DNA of 10,895 nt from Bacillota bacterium (GTDB taxonomy: Bacteria > Bacillota > Clostridia > Christensenellales > CAG-138): assembly GCA_023416895.1 (NCBI GenBank), contig JAEZGQ010000099.1, forward strand, positions 1 through 10,895. Reading direction: 5' to 3'. Below, piece by piece: positions 1 to 6,789 of this stretch. The first letter of the stretch is position 1. Every line of letters begins with the position of its first letter. The notes under the pieces were generated by a model, which was not told the origin of the DNA, ran no database searches, and worked only from the letters and a program-made list of their open reading frames with translations. The position numbers were made by a program, and so were the translations under genes.

Positions 1-465
1 CAACTTATTGATACCGCCGGCCACCAAGCCTACGATATTAATCCAGAAGATATCCTGCATGCCGGAACCGGTTATTGTGCAATTGGTCTCTTTCGCCAAA
101 GCGTCTAGTTTGTTAATCTGGGCAGCAGCTGTTGTCCAAGGATAAATGGCTTCTTCACAAGTTGTGATCACGTTGATGCCTCGTGTCACACACTTCTCCA
201 CATGGCTATAGATGTCGCTGATGAAGCTGAACAGGGTCACAACTGCCACATCGGCAACGCACTCATCCAATACTTTATCGGCATCGGTGCTGATTGTGAT
301 GCCGGTCTTCACGCCCAGCTCAGCAAAGTCGCCTACGTCCATACCCACCACAGCAGGGTTCACATCGATCGCACCAACGATCTGTGCGCCGTGTTCATAC
401 AGGTAGCGAAGAATGAACTTGGCCATCTTACCACAACCGTACTGTACAACCTTGATTTTCTCCAT
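1..465 (-). CDS. Ord/DapB-like NAD(P)-dependent dehydrogenase, N-terminal part (cut by left edge)
   Basis: The reverse strand reads openly from ATG at 465 to base 1, giving 155 residues with no stop, so the C-terminal part lies outside the window. A Rossmann nucleotide-binding motif is visible at residues 6-15 (VVQYGCGKMA, with G10, G12 and M14), and the second strand ends in AID at 32-34, where D34 would contact the cofactor ribose. The fold and the INVITTCEE..YPW segment (97-110) resemble 2,4-diaminopentanoate dehydrogenase (Ord) of clostridial ornithine fermentation, which is related to dihydrodipicolinate reductase. An odd point is that the segment where this family usually has a GTGxNPGF-like sequence reads GSGMQDIFW here (133-141), so the substrate may differ. 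The start at 465 is chosen because GGAG lies 9 nt upstream; an in-frame ATG at 480 has no ribosome binding site. The family call is fairly secure; the exact Ord function is not. Confidence 0.7.
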   Translation of the reverse strand, partial: MEKIKVVQYGCGKMAKFILRYLYEHGAQIVGAIDVNPAVVGMDVGDFAELGVKTGITISTDADKVLDECVADVAVVTLFSFISDIYSHVEKCVTRGINVITTCEEAIYPWTTAAAQINKLDALAKETNCTITGSGMQDIFWINIVGLVAGGINKL

Positions 466-527
466 AATATAAAACTCCATAAAACCAAATTATTCCGTTC
501 AGCTTTTAGGTTGGTCGGATTGCTCAT

Positions 528-556
528 TTTTATGCAGCAATAAAAATTGAAGTCAA
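528..556 (-). promoter_or_regulatory. Probable promoter of the Ord-like gene
   Basis: On the minus strand, TTGACT (551-556) is followed after 17 nt by ATAAAA (528-533). The predicted start lies near 521, which gives a leader of about 55 nt before the ATG at 465. The -35 box is good and the -10 box is only fair. The call rests on pattern alone. Confidence 0.4.
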
Positions 557-655
557 TTACGAAGAACGAGTTAATGCGTCATCGCACACTGTATATCGTT
601 CACGCCGGCTTTTTTGTAAAAAGTCAGAGCTCATTCATTCCATCGCTCCTCCTTT

Positions 656-739
656 GCGCAAAAAGTCGCGTTCGCGCCGACGAAGCCCTTGTAAACGCGG
701 GCTTTTAACATCGGCTTGCGCACTACCAACTTTTTGCGC
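656..739. repeat. Nested inverted repeat / possible structured RNA or cruciform
   Basis: An 11-bp perfect outer stem (656-666 GCGCAAAAAGT with 729-739 ACTTTTTGCGC) encloses inner stems: 673-675 with 718-720, 676-680 GCCGA with 711-715 TCGGC, and 683-688 AAGCCC with 699-704 GGGCTT, closing a 10-nt loop. A competing 8-bp pairing joins 675-682 (CGCCGACG) to 744-751 (CGTCGGCG). Both strands could fold. On the minus strand the element would lie upstream of the Ord-like gene, but the predicted promoter lies between them. It does not match a riboswitch class I can name. Confidence 0.45.
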
Positions 740-1054
740 GATACGTCGGCGGTGATCTAAAATATCTGTTTTGACAAAAGGCTCGGAGGAGTTGAACGGG
801 CGGAAAAGCAAACGTGCCCGAGCCCTTGTTACGTCGAACGTAGCTCGATATGCGCTATGCCCTTTTGGTATGACGCACTTGACCGCGCAGAGAGTACCGC
901 TGTCAGCTTGCGCAGTGCAGAGCACAAGCAAGCAGCAAGCGAAATGGAGAATCCCATCTTTTCCGCCTTTTACATTGCAAAGAGCACCAAAAACCATCCC
1001 ACCGTGTGTCTTTTAGCCTCCGGCGGGCTTAAGGGTGTCGTTTATACTTTTTCT

Positions 1055-1082
1055 TTGCAAAGCAGGAAATGTATGCTATGTT
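1055..1082 (+). promoter_or_regulatory. Possible promoter of the membrane protein gene
   Basis: TTGCAA (1055-1060) is followed after 16 nt by TATGTT (1077-1082). The -10 box is preceded by TGC, so it has an extended -10 (TGNTATGTT). The predicted start near 1089 leaves a short leader that carries the AGGGGG ribosome binding site. Similarity to consensus is moderate. Confidence 0.35.
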
Positions 1083-1105
1083 TTCTACGTAAGGGGGTAT
1101 TCCCG

Positions 1106-1846
1106 ATGAAAATATTTGTGTGGGCCTACCGCATCCTCTTGGGGCTCTTCCTGCTTGCGATACTCGTACTGCTTGCCGCAGAGGGATTGGCCGCCTGCTG
1201 GACCTTTATAGGAGAACCCATTCTTCTTTGGTTTATTGACCTGTACCCGCCGTATAGTGGCTATTTGCTCTTAGGCGGCCTCTTGATTGTGGGCGTTTGG
1301 GTGATGCTTTCTACGGTTATAAACGTTTTTCGTACCAAAAGAAAACCATCGGAGCCCTTGACCGAGATGTTAGCAGACACAGAAGTGAGCGCCGTATTTC
1401 AGCAGCTTGCCGAACAATGCGGAGTCACGCTCGCTGAGGGGGACTCTGAGTTTCATCTAGCCTTCCAAAACCCCAATCATGCTATCTGGTGCGTAAACGA
1501 TGGAGACGAGTTCATAGTTGGGCTGATAGACAGCCCTCATCACGAGCATTTTGATTCCATGAAGGCCGCACAGAAAGAGATAGAGGACATCTGTGCGGAG
1601 AAAAAAGTGCAGATGATTTTCTTTGATGCGAAAGGTGAAGCGTATTGGAATGACCTCTATTCCGCCGAAGACCTTGATGCGGAAGTTTTTGCCCGTTTTC
1701 ATCCCCTCCGGGCTCCGCAAGCTTGGTGGGCAAGATGCCTGCGAATAATTTTCCTTATTCTCCCGCCCTTTACGCCGCAAGTGGTTCGTGCGGAAATCTA
1801 TTCCTATCGAGGAACCTATGACCGAAAAGTTTTCCGAGAAGGATAA
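1106..1846 (+). CDS. Unrecognised two-helix membrane protein
   Basis: I do not recognise this 246-residue product. Two hydrophobic helices are clear, at about residues 8-31 and 52-75, separated by a short segment, and the second is followed by a basic stretch (RTKRK, 76-80) that suggests a cytoplasmic C-terminal domain. Residues 85-200 look like a small soluble alpha/beta domain with an acidic, helical centre (MKAAQKEIEDICAEKK, 152-167). The ATG at 1106 is preferred over an in-frame ATG at 857, because AGGGGG stands 8 nt upstream of it and the longer form would translate repeat-like spacer. The last ~47 residues (after FHP at 198-200), rich in Arg, Trp and Pro, change character and lie in the repeat-like block, so the original C-terminus may have been replaced. 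The gene stands alone between spacers. That it is a gene is likely; its function is unknown. Confidence 0.6.
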   Translation: MKIFVWAYRILLGLFLLAILVLLAAEGLAACWTFIGEPILLWFIDLYPPYSGYLLLGGLLIVGVWVMLSTVINVFRTKRKPSEPLTEMLADTEVSAVFQQLAEQCGVTLAEGDSEFHLAFQNPNHAIWCVNDGDEFIVGLIDSPHHEHFDSMKAAQKEIEDICAEKKVQMIFFDAKGEAYWNDLYSAEDLDAEVFARFHPLRAPQAWWARCLRIIFLILPPFTPQVVRAEIYSYRGTYDRKVFREG

Positions 1847-2095
1847 AATGCGGCGGCATCTATATTTACAAACTTTCCACAAAAAGGACAGATCCCTTGC
1901 GGGCTGTTTTTTCGTGGAACATTTGATAGGGGAGTTGAACGGGCGCATTGCAAACAGTCTGTGGACTGATTGCAATACGCCCCGCAATTATGAGCTGGAT
2001 CGAATTGTGCAGTACGAAATACAAGCCATATCATGAATTTTAACAACGAAAAGAATATCCTCGTTCGGCGCTCACCACCCCATGCACAGTTACAC
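1700..2095. repeat. Repeat-like intergenic block (boundaries approximate)
   Basis: This block covers the 3' end of the upstream membrane protein gene and about 250 nt beyond it. It holds the 15-nt word ggagttgaacgggcg (1931-1945), also found at 788-802, and a strong hairpin (1941-1982). It carries overlapping short open frames on both strands, including a 72-codon frame from ATG 1818 to 2036, without recognisable domains. From memory, translations like these recur in spacers of Clostridia genomes, which would fit a dispersed non-coding repeat. The sequence itself shows only the short shared word and the hairpin. Confidence 0.35.
1941..1982. repeat. 19-bp imperfect hairpin without T-tract
   Basis: The arms 1941-1959 and 1964-1982 are complementary at 17 of 19 positions and enclose a TGTG loop (1960-1963). 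On the minus strand one of the two mismatches becomes a G-U pair. Neither side is followed by a run of T, so it is not a typical intrinsic terminator, although it could protect or end the transcript of the membrane protein gene. It directly abuts the shared 15-nt word. Confidence 0.55.
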
Positions 2096-2171
2096 AATGC
2101 ACCATAAAAAAATATCTGAATAAATCCAACAGGATTCGAGAGAATGTCATATCAAATGGCGCTGCCATAAC

Positions 2172-2200
2172 TTTACAATCCTTTTAAACGAGTATATACT
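2172..2200 (+). promoter_or_regulatory. Promoter of the symporter-flavoenzyme operon
   Basis: TTTACA (2172-2177) and TATACT (2195-2200) are separated by exactly 17 nt, close to the vegetative sigma consensus. The predicted start near 2207 gives a leader of about 49 nt before the GTG at 2256. A small palindrome, ATGGC-GCT-GCCAT (2156-2168), lies just upstream of the -35 box and could be an activator site, but it is short. Confidence 0.65.
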
Positions 2201-2255
2201 TTCTTAATAATCATACATTTCTTCAAGCCAAAAACAGCATATCGAGGAGGTTCAC

Positions 2256-3641
2256 GTGGAAGCATCCGGCAAATTATCGGTCTGGACCAAGATCAAATTC
2301 GGTGTGGGTGACTTCGGCATGTCCGCAATCACCGCATTGCTGCAGTTCTACATGCTCTTTTACTATACGGATGTCGTCAAGATTGACCCCGGTGTCGCGG
2401 GCACGGCCATACTCGTGGGCAAGCTCACATGGGACATGGTCAACGATGTGCTGTTTGGGTATCTGGAAGACAAAACAAAATCCCGCTGGGGCAGGCGCCG
2501 CCCATATTTAATCCTCTGTGCAATTCCGCTTGCTCTCTCGTTCTGGCTGCTGATGTCTCTGCCCGAGGGCATGTCAAACATCGTGGCGTTTTTCGCCGTT
2601 ATCGGCACATTTATCCTGTTTGATACGTTCAATACGATGATTGTCACCGCGTATTATGCCATGACCGCAGAGCTGACAATGGATTATAACGAGCGAACCT
2701 CGGTATCTACCTACCGCATGATGTTCAACATAGTCGGCTACATTTTCGGCGCAGGCATTGCAACAACGCTTGCGGCGGTGATCGCCAATATGAAGGGCAT
2801 TTCTGTGCGCGAGGCTTGGAGCGTGGTGGGGCTTTTGTTCGGCATTCTTGCGGCCGTTACGGTGCTCATTCCCGGATTGTTCGTACGCAACAAACCCGCC
2901 GTGGAAAGTGTCCCTACTACGATGCCGCCCATGCGCTCCATACTAAGCGTATTCAAAAATAAACCGTACATCAAATACATGATCATTACCATGATCATGA
3001 GCACCGCGTTCACACTCGTAACCACGATGCTACCGTACTTTTTAATTTACCAGCTCAACATGGCCGACGCGCAAATGTTCGTTATGGTGCTGATGCTCGT
3101 TACGCTTGCTGTGTTTTTAATTCCGTGCGCAAAAGTATCCAACCGGCTTGGCAAAGCAAAAACCTATGCACTCGGTCTCACGATCGCCTGCACGGCGCTG
3201 ATCGTGAGCTTTTTTTTGCCAAATGAGCAGAGCATCATCATTTATATCGTCGCATTTGTCGCAGGCCTCGGTTTTTCGAGCCAATGGGTTTGCCCGCACA
3301 GCATGATGCCGGATGTAATAGAATACGACGAACTGGCTACCGGAGAACGGCGCGAAGGCCTCTATTACGGCATCAACGGCATGGCGGGCAAGGTAACGGG
3401 CGCATTGGGCAGCGCAATTTGCGGCTGGGGACTTAAACTCACAGGTTATGTTGAAGGTGCGCAACAAACCGGCACTGCGCTTATGGGCATCCGCTCGATG
3501 TTCGCGTTGCTTCCGGCGGTGCTGCTGCTCGTCTGCGTGCCGCTTCTGATTCGGTATCCCATTACCCGCGAAAGCCACGCCAAGGTTGTCGAACAGTTGC
3601 AGGCGAGGCGCTCTGCGCAACATACGGAGGAAATGCCATGA
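2256..3641 (+). CDS. GPH (MelB-type) sugar:cation symporter
   Basis: This 461-residue integral membrane protein has the hydrophobic pattern of a 12-helix major-facilitator transporter of the glycoside-pentoside-hexuronide:cation symporter family. The signature loop after helix 2 is present (WDMVND at 59-64, then RWGRRRPY at 77-84). D60, N63 and D64 line up with the cation-site residues D55, N58 and D59 of E. coli MelB, and D123 (FILFDTF) with MelB D124, so coupling to Na+ or H+ is likely. There is no C-terminal EIIA domain of the LacS type. Translation starts at GTG 2256, with GAGGAGG 5 nt upstream. Its stop overlaps the start of the next gene (ATGA), so it is translationally coupled to two flavoenzymes, and its cargo is probably their substrate or a glycosylated or glucuronidated form of it. 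Family members carry melibiose, glucuronides, pentosides and xylosides; the actual substrate cannot be read from the sequence. Confidence 0.88.
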   Translation: MEASGKLSVWTKIKFGVGDFGMSAITALLQFYMLFYYTDVVKIDPGVAGTAILVGKLTWDMVNDVLFGYLEDKTKSRWGRRRPYLILCAIPLALSFWLLMSLPEGMSNIVAFFAVIGTFILFDTFNTMIVTAYYAMTAELTMDYNERTSVSTYRMMFNIVGYIFGAGIATTLAAVIANMKGISVREAWSVVGLLFGILAAVTVLIPGLFVRNKPAVESVPTTMPPMRSILSVFKNKPYIKYMIITMIMSTAFTLVTTMLPYFLIYQLNMADAQMFVMVLMLVTLAVFLIPCAKVSNRLGKAKTYALGLTIACTALIVSFFLPNEQSIIIYIVAFVAGLGFSSQWVCPHSMMPDVIEYDELATGERREGLYYGINGMAGKVTGALGSAICGWGLKLTGYVEGAQQTGTALMGIRSMFALLPAVLLLVCVPLLIRYPITRESHAKVVEQLQARRSAQHTEEMP

Positions 3642-5146
3642 ACATCGTTGTGATCGGTGCGGGGCTTGGCGGGCTGACGTTTGGCGCGCTGGCTGCAAAG
3701 GATGGTCATACCGTGACGGTGTATGACAAAAACGCTAAGCCGGGCGGTGTCGTCGCTCTATGTGAACACAACGGCTATCGGTTTGAACAGGGGCCGTTGA
3801 TCCTTGGCGATTTGCTGCCCGGTGAACCGCTTTACGAGCTGCTTCAAAGCCTTGGCATTCATCTTGAAACGGTGCGTGCGGATCGCGGCATCGTCATGCC
3901 GGATTATGAAATGTGGAAGCCGGATGATTATGAAGGCCCGTATTGGCGGCGTGAGCGGCTCAAAAAGCTTTTCCCGGACGATGCGGGCGGCATCGAAGAA
4001 TACTATCGTTTCTACGACAACATGATGCATCTTCGCTATCTATCCACGCGCAAGCAAACGCCGTGGACAAAACTTAGTACAGCGCTTACCTACCTGCGCG
4101 TGAAGCAATACGAAAAGCTGAGTGCGGATGGCATCACAAAGCGCTTCTTCAAAAACGAAAAGATTCGTGCGTTGTTTACTGGCATATTGGCCGATTTTTG
4201 CGCGGACCCGGACGAGGTGCAAGGGCTTGGGCTCCCATTTTGCAACATAGAAACTGCCTTCGATAAGCGCATACCTTTGGAGCGGAACGGAAAACAGTAT
4301 TATCCCGGCTACTGCTCCATCGTGGGCGGCTGCCAAAAATTGCCCGAAGCGCTGGCAGCTTATATCGTCGAGCATGGCGGGCGGGTGATACTGAACACCA
4401 TCGTCGATAAGGTGTTGATTGAGAACGATAAGGCAGTAGGCGTGCAGCTCGCGGACGGCACGAAGCAGAGCGCGGATGTTGTGGTAGGAAGCGGAGGCGG
4501 GCACGACTTTTTCGAAAATGCCGTGGGGCTTGAACACCTCGACGACGAATACAGGGCGGTACTTGAAAGCTTCCGGCCGATGGAGGCGGTGTTCATGCTG
4601 CATCTGGGCGTGGATTATGACCCGATGCAATACCTGAAATCACCCCTTTGCTACTATTACGGCACATACGATCTGCACGGTGCTACGCAAAACCTGCGTA
4701 ACGGCATCTACCACGGCGGCGACGACGGCTTTTTAATTTATGTGCCAAGCGCACATGCGCCCGAATTTGCACCACCGGGTATGCATTGCGTAACAATTTA
4801 CACCGTTGCACCCGATACGCTTTGTGTTGGAGCTTGGCATGAGAGGAAACAGGAATATGCCGAGAAGCTGATCGCGCTTGCTGAGCAGCATTTGCCGGAT
4901 TTGGACCGCCACATCACGACCATGAAGATCATGACAGCCGAGGAATATCGAACTTACACGCATATGCAAAAATGCTCGTTTGGCGGCGTGGTGCCCATTT
5001 GGCACCAGAAGAATCCCGCGCATGTCACACCCGTGAGGGGGCTGTACTTCGTTGGGCAACAAAGCGAGAATGCAGGAGGTGTGGGCGTTGTGATGTTTGG
5101 CGCAAAATCGGCTTACGAAAAGGCAAAGGAGCGGGTTCACGCATGA
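3638..5146 (+). CDS. Phytoene desaturase/retinol saturase-type FAD-dependent oxidoreductase
   Basis: This 502-residue protein has the CrtI/amine-oxidase-like flavoprotein layout. An N-terminal dinucleotide-binding motif is followed by an acidic ribose contact (VVIGAGLGGLT, residues 4-14; VYDKNAKPGGV about 28-38). A variable substrate domain occupies the middle. The C-terminal FAD-contact segment reads GLYFVGQQSENAGGVGVV (468-485) and matches the usual end of CrtI-like enzymes. The length of about 500 is normal for the family. These enzymes desaturate, saturate or isomerise long polyene or prenyl substrates, but distant bacterial members act on other lipophilic or ring substrates. No carotenoid synthesis gene is nearby. 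The start overlaps the symporter stop as ATGA, with GGAGG a few bases upstream, and the stop overlaps the next start in the same way, so all three proteins are probably made together. The protein has no signal peptide and is probably cytoplasmic or membrane-peripheral. Confidence 0.8.
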   Translation: MNIVVIGAGLGGLTFGALAAKDGHTVTVYDKNAKPGGVVALCEHNGYRFEQGPLILGDLLPGEPLYELLQSLGIHLETVRADRGIVMPDYEMWKPDDYEGPYWRRERLKKLFPDDAGGIEEYYRFYDNMMHLRYLSTRKQTPWTKLSTALTYLRVKQYEKLSADGITKRFFKNEKIRALFTGILADFCADPDEVQGLGLPFCNIETAFDKRIPLERNGKQYYPGYCSIVGGCQKLPEALAAYIVEHGGRVILNTIVDKVLIENDKAVGVQLADGTKQSADVVVGSGGGHDFFENAVGLEHLDDEYRAVLESFRPMEAVFMLHLGVDYDPMQYLKSPLCYYYGTYDLHGATQNLRNGIYHGGDDGFLIYVPSAHAPEFAPPGMHCVTIYTVAPDTLCVGAWHERKQEYAEKLIALAEQHLPDLDRHITTMKIMTAEEYRTYTHMQKCSFGGVVPIWHQKNPAHVTPVRGLYFVGQQSENAGGVGVVMFGAKSAYEKAKERVHA

Positions 5147-6513
5147 AACAGTATGACGTTATCATAATCGGCAGCGCGACGAGTGGCAGTTTCTTGGCTG
5201 AGCGCATTGCAAGTGCCGGAAACAGCGTTTTAATACTCGAAGCCCAGACTGAAGCATCAGTCGGTACAAAATACGACATCTTTCACATCGGAAAGCCGGA
5301 CTTTGACCGCTTTCATCTGCCGATGCCGGTCGCAGGGGAGGATTTTGCCTTCGAATTCACGGGCGGCTCCAATTTTTCAGCGTTTGACAAACATGAAAAA
5401 ACAGGTGGCGGCACAACGATCGGCATGCATATGCATGCGTATACTTTGCGGTTAAACCGTTGGGCACAAGCTGCAAATGCACAGATCGAATATGGTGCTT
5501 TGTTTACCGATTTTGTGTATGATGCCGGGCGTATTTGCGGCGTAACCTACGAAAAAGACGGACAGCGAATCGATGTAGGCGCAAAGCTTGTAGCGGATTG
5601 CTCGGGCATTCCCTCTGTTGCCCGTACGAAGCTGCCGGATGGTTACGGTGTGGAGAACTTCGAAATTTCACCCCGTGATATGTTCTATGTTACATTAAGA
5701 TATGTACGCTACTTCAACGAAAAAGACTATGTGAAAAAGGGCCGCTCTTGGCCGTATTACAAAATCTGGGAAGCACCGCAAGCGGATCCGCAAGGCGCGA
5801 TACTCGGCGTTGGCGCAAATCTCTCGTTTGAGATGGGTGAGCGCATATTTGCCGAGTTTGAGCGTACAGTAACCCTACCCAAATATGAGCTTTGCTATAT
5901 CGAACGAGGTGCCACACCTTATCGCCGACCACCGTATTCGTTCGTCGCCGATGGCTTTCTTGCCTGTGGGGACGCAGCATGCCTGACCAAACCCAGTGCG
6001 GGCGAGGGGGTGACCTCGTCTATGGTGCAGCTTGAAATCGCGGCCGAGGTCATATGCAAATTGCTGGCGGAAGGCAAACCGCTTACTCGCGCGAACCTAT
6101 GGCCAATCAACAAACGCTACATCGATGCGCAAGGGCGTGCGTTTGCCAGCCAAATGGCAACGCTTGTTGGCGCGGTTGCAAGTAGCGCGGCGGAAAACGA
6201 CTTCTTCTTCGAGAAGGATATCATCTTCTCGCAAAAGAGCTTCGAAAGCATGAGTGAAGGGAAGCCGCTGGCTTTCTCGACTGCTGATTTGACAACAATG
6301 GCGCTTAAGATGCTCGGCGGCGTAATCGCGGGAAGGCTGCGCGTTTCCACCATCCGCGCGCTCCTTAAGGCTATGAGCAACGGAAATAAAGTATCCGCGT
6401 TGTACGAAGCCTATCCGGAAACGCCGGAAGGCTTCGATGACTGGTGTAGGCGTGCCGATGCAGTATGGGCTTCATGCGGAAGTATGGCGGATGCGCTCAG
6501 TGTCATCAAATGA
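5143..6513 (+). CDS. Geranylgeranyl reductase-family FAD-dependent oxidoreductase
   Basis: This 456-residue flavoprotein is of the geranylgeranyl reductase / p-hydroxybenzoate hydroxylase type. The N-terminus forms a beta-alpha-beta FAD motif, YDVIIIGSATSGSFLAERI, ending in an acidic ribose contact (E33 in LILEAQ). The second FAD site, ACGDAACLTKPSAGEGV (about 274-290, with G276-D277), is typical of the family. An oddity is that the first motif is G10-S-A-T-S-G15, so the central Gly of the usual GxGxxG is Ala12. Family members reduce double bonds of prenyl chains in archaeal lipids, chlorophyll or menaquinone, using reduced flavin. The ATG at 5143 overlaps the stop of the previous gene (ATGA), with AAAGGAG 11 nt upstream. 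An in-frame ATG at 4972 is rejected because it would lie deep inside the preceding gene. It is the last gene of the operon, 45 nt before an intrinsic terminator. The substrate is unknown; a partner role with the preceding flavoenzyme is inferred from coupling. Confidence 0.78.
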   Translation: MKQYDVIIIGSATSGSFLAERIASAGNSVLILEAQTEASVGTKYDIFHIGKPDFDRFHLPMPVAGEDFAFEFTGGSNFSAFDKHEKTGGGTTIGMHMHAYTLRLNRWAQAANAQIEYGALFTDFVYDAGRICGVTYEKDGQRIDVGAKLVADCSGIPSVARTKLPDGYGVENFEISPRDMFYVTLRYVRYFNEKDYVKKGRSWPYYKIWEAPQADPQGAILGVGANLSFEMGERIFAEFERTVTLPKYELCYIERGATPYRRPPYSFVADGFLACGDAACLTKPSAGEGVTSSMVQLEIAAEVICKLLAEGKPLTRANLWPINKRYIDAQGRAFASQMATLVGAVASSAAENDFFFEKDIIFSQKSFESMSEGKPLAFSTADLTTMALKMLGGVIAGRLRVSTIRALLKAMSNGNKVSALYEAYPETPEGFDDWCRRADAVWASCGSMADALSVIK

Positions 6514-6556
6514 TAGGTGGGGCGGCTTTCTGAACTCAATACGAGGCAATACTAGA

Positions 6557-6590
6557 AGGGTGCAGGCTTAATGCCTGCACCTTATTGTTT
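6557..6590 (+). terminator. Intrinsic terminator of the symporter-flavoenzyme operon
   Basis: A perfect 9-bp GC-rich stem (GGTGCAGGC 6559-6567 with GCCTGCACC 6573-6581, loop TTAAT) is extended by a G-T and an A-T pair and followed by TTATTGTTT. It ends the transcript 45 nt after the last stop and separates this operon from the lacI-type unit. Confidence 0.8.
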
Positions 6591-6748
6591 GATGTCAGCA
6601 ACTTACTATTTTGTGCAGCCGTAACACTCAGAACCACAGAACATGCATGCCCTTAAAACAAGCAGCTTTATCTATCGCGCTTAGCCGCTTGTTCTGCTGT
6701 ATTAATCCCGCATTTTTGAATCGAAAACCAAACCCCGTTTTTTAGTCG

Positions 6749-6777
6749 TTGATTTTTTTAATACGCCGTGATATAAT
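6749..6777 (+). promoter_or_regulatory. Promoter of the LacI-type regulator and ABC operon
   Basis: TTGATT (6749-6754) and a perfect TATAAT (6772-6777) are separated by 17 nt. The predicted start lies near 6784, only a few bases before the palindromic operators, so a bound repressor would block initiation or early elongation. Between the terminator (ending 6590) and this promoter I see nothing but a weak 7-bp inverted repeat at 6657-6693. Confidence 0.75.
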
Positions 6778-6789
6778 TCAGTTCGCGGA

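Larger units (their letters stand above)
466..1105. other. Gene-poor spacer with repeat-like sequence
   Basis: This stretch lies between the divergent Ord-like gene and the membrane protein gene. It contains the promoters of both, the nested inverted repeat at 656-739, and a block (about 770-1040) that shares an exact 15-nt word with the spacer at 1931-1945 and looks loosely similar to 9395-9435. The longest open frames here (635-997 minus, 771-1016 plus) lack a convincing ribosome binding site and domain pattern. Their Arg- and Cys-rich translations read like non-coding repeat sequence. I see no RNA gene that I can name. Confidence 0.5.

Noticed and set aside
771..776. Perfect TTGACA as a plus-strand -35 box
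   Set aside because: No -10-like hexamer at 16-18 nt spacing.
635..997. 120-codon minus-strand open frame
   Set aside because: It lacks a convincing ribosome binding site at its start and recognisable domains, and it spans the inverted repeat and the repeat-like block; read as non-coding repeat translation.
1457..1987. 176-codon minus-strand open frame
   Set aside because: It is antisense to the membrane protein gene and repeat block, with no domain or ribosome binding site support.
1818..2036. 72-codon open frame with GAGG a few bases before the ATG
   Set aside because: It overlaps the end of the membrane protein gene and runs through the hairpin and the shared 15-nt word; no domain visible. 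It could be annotated automatically but is not supported here.
3117..3698. 193-codon minus-strand open frame across the symporter/flavoenzyme junction
   Set aside because: Antisense shadow of two clear genes with no domain pattern.
4972..5142. Upstream in-frame extension of the geranylgeranyl reductase-like gene
   Set aside because: It would lie within the preceding flavoenzyme gene; the ATGA overlap and FAD motif directly after 5143 fix the start there.
6657..6693. AACAAGC/GCTTGTT inverted repeat in the spacer before the repressor promoter
   Set aside because: Only 7 bp with a loop of 23 nt and no T-run; likely chance.
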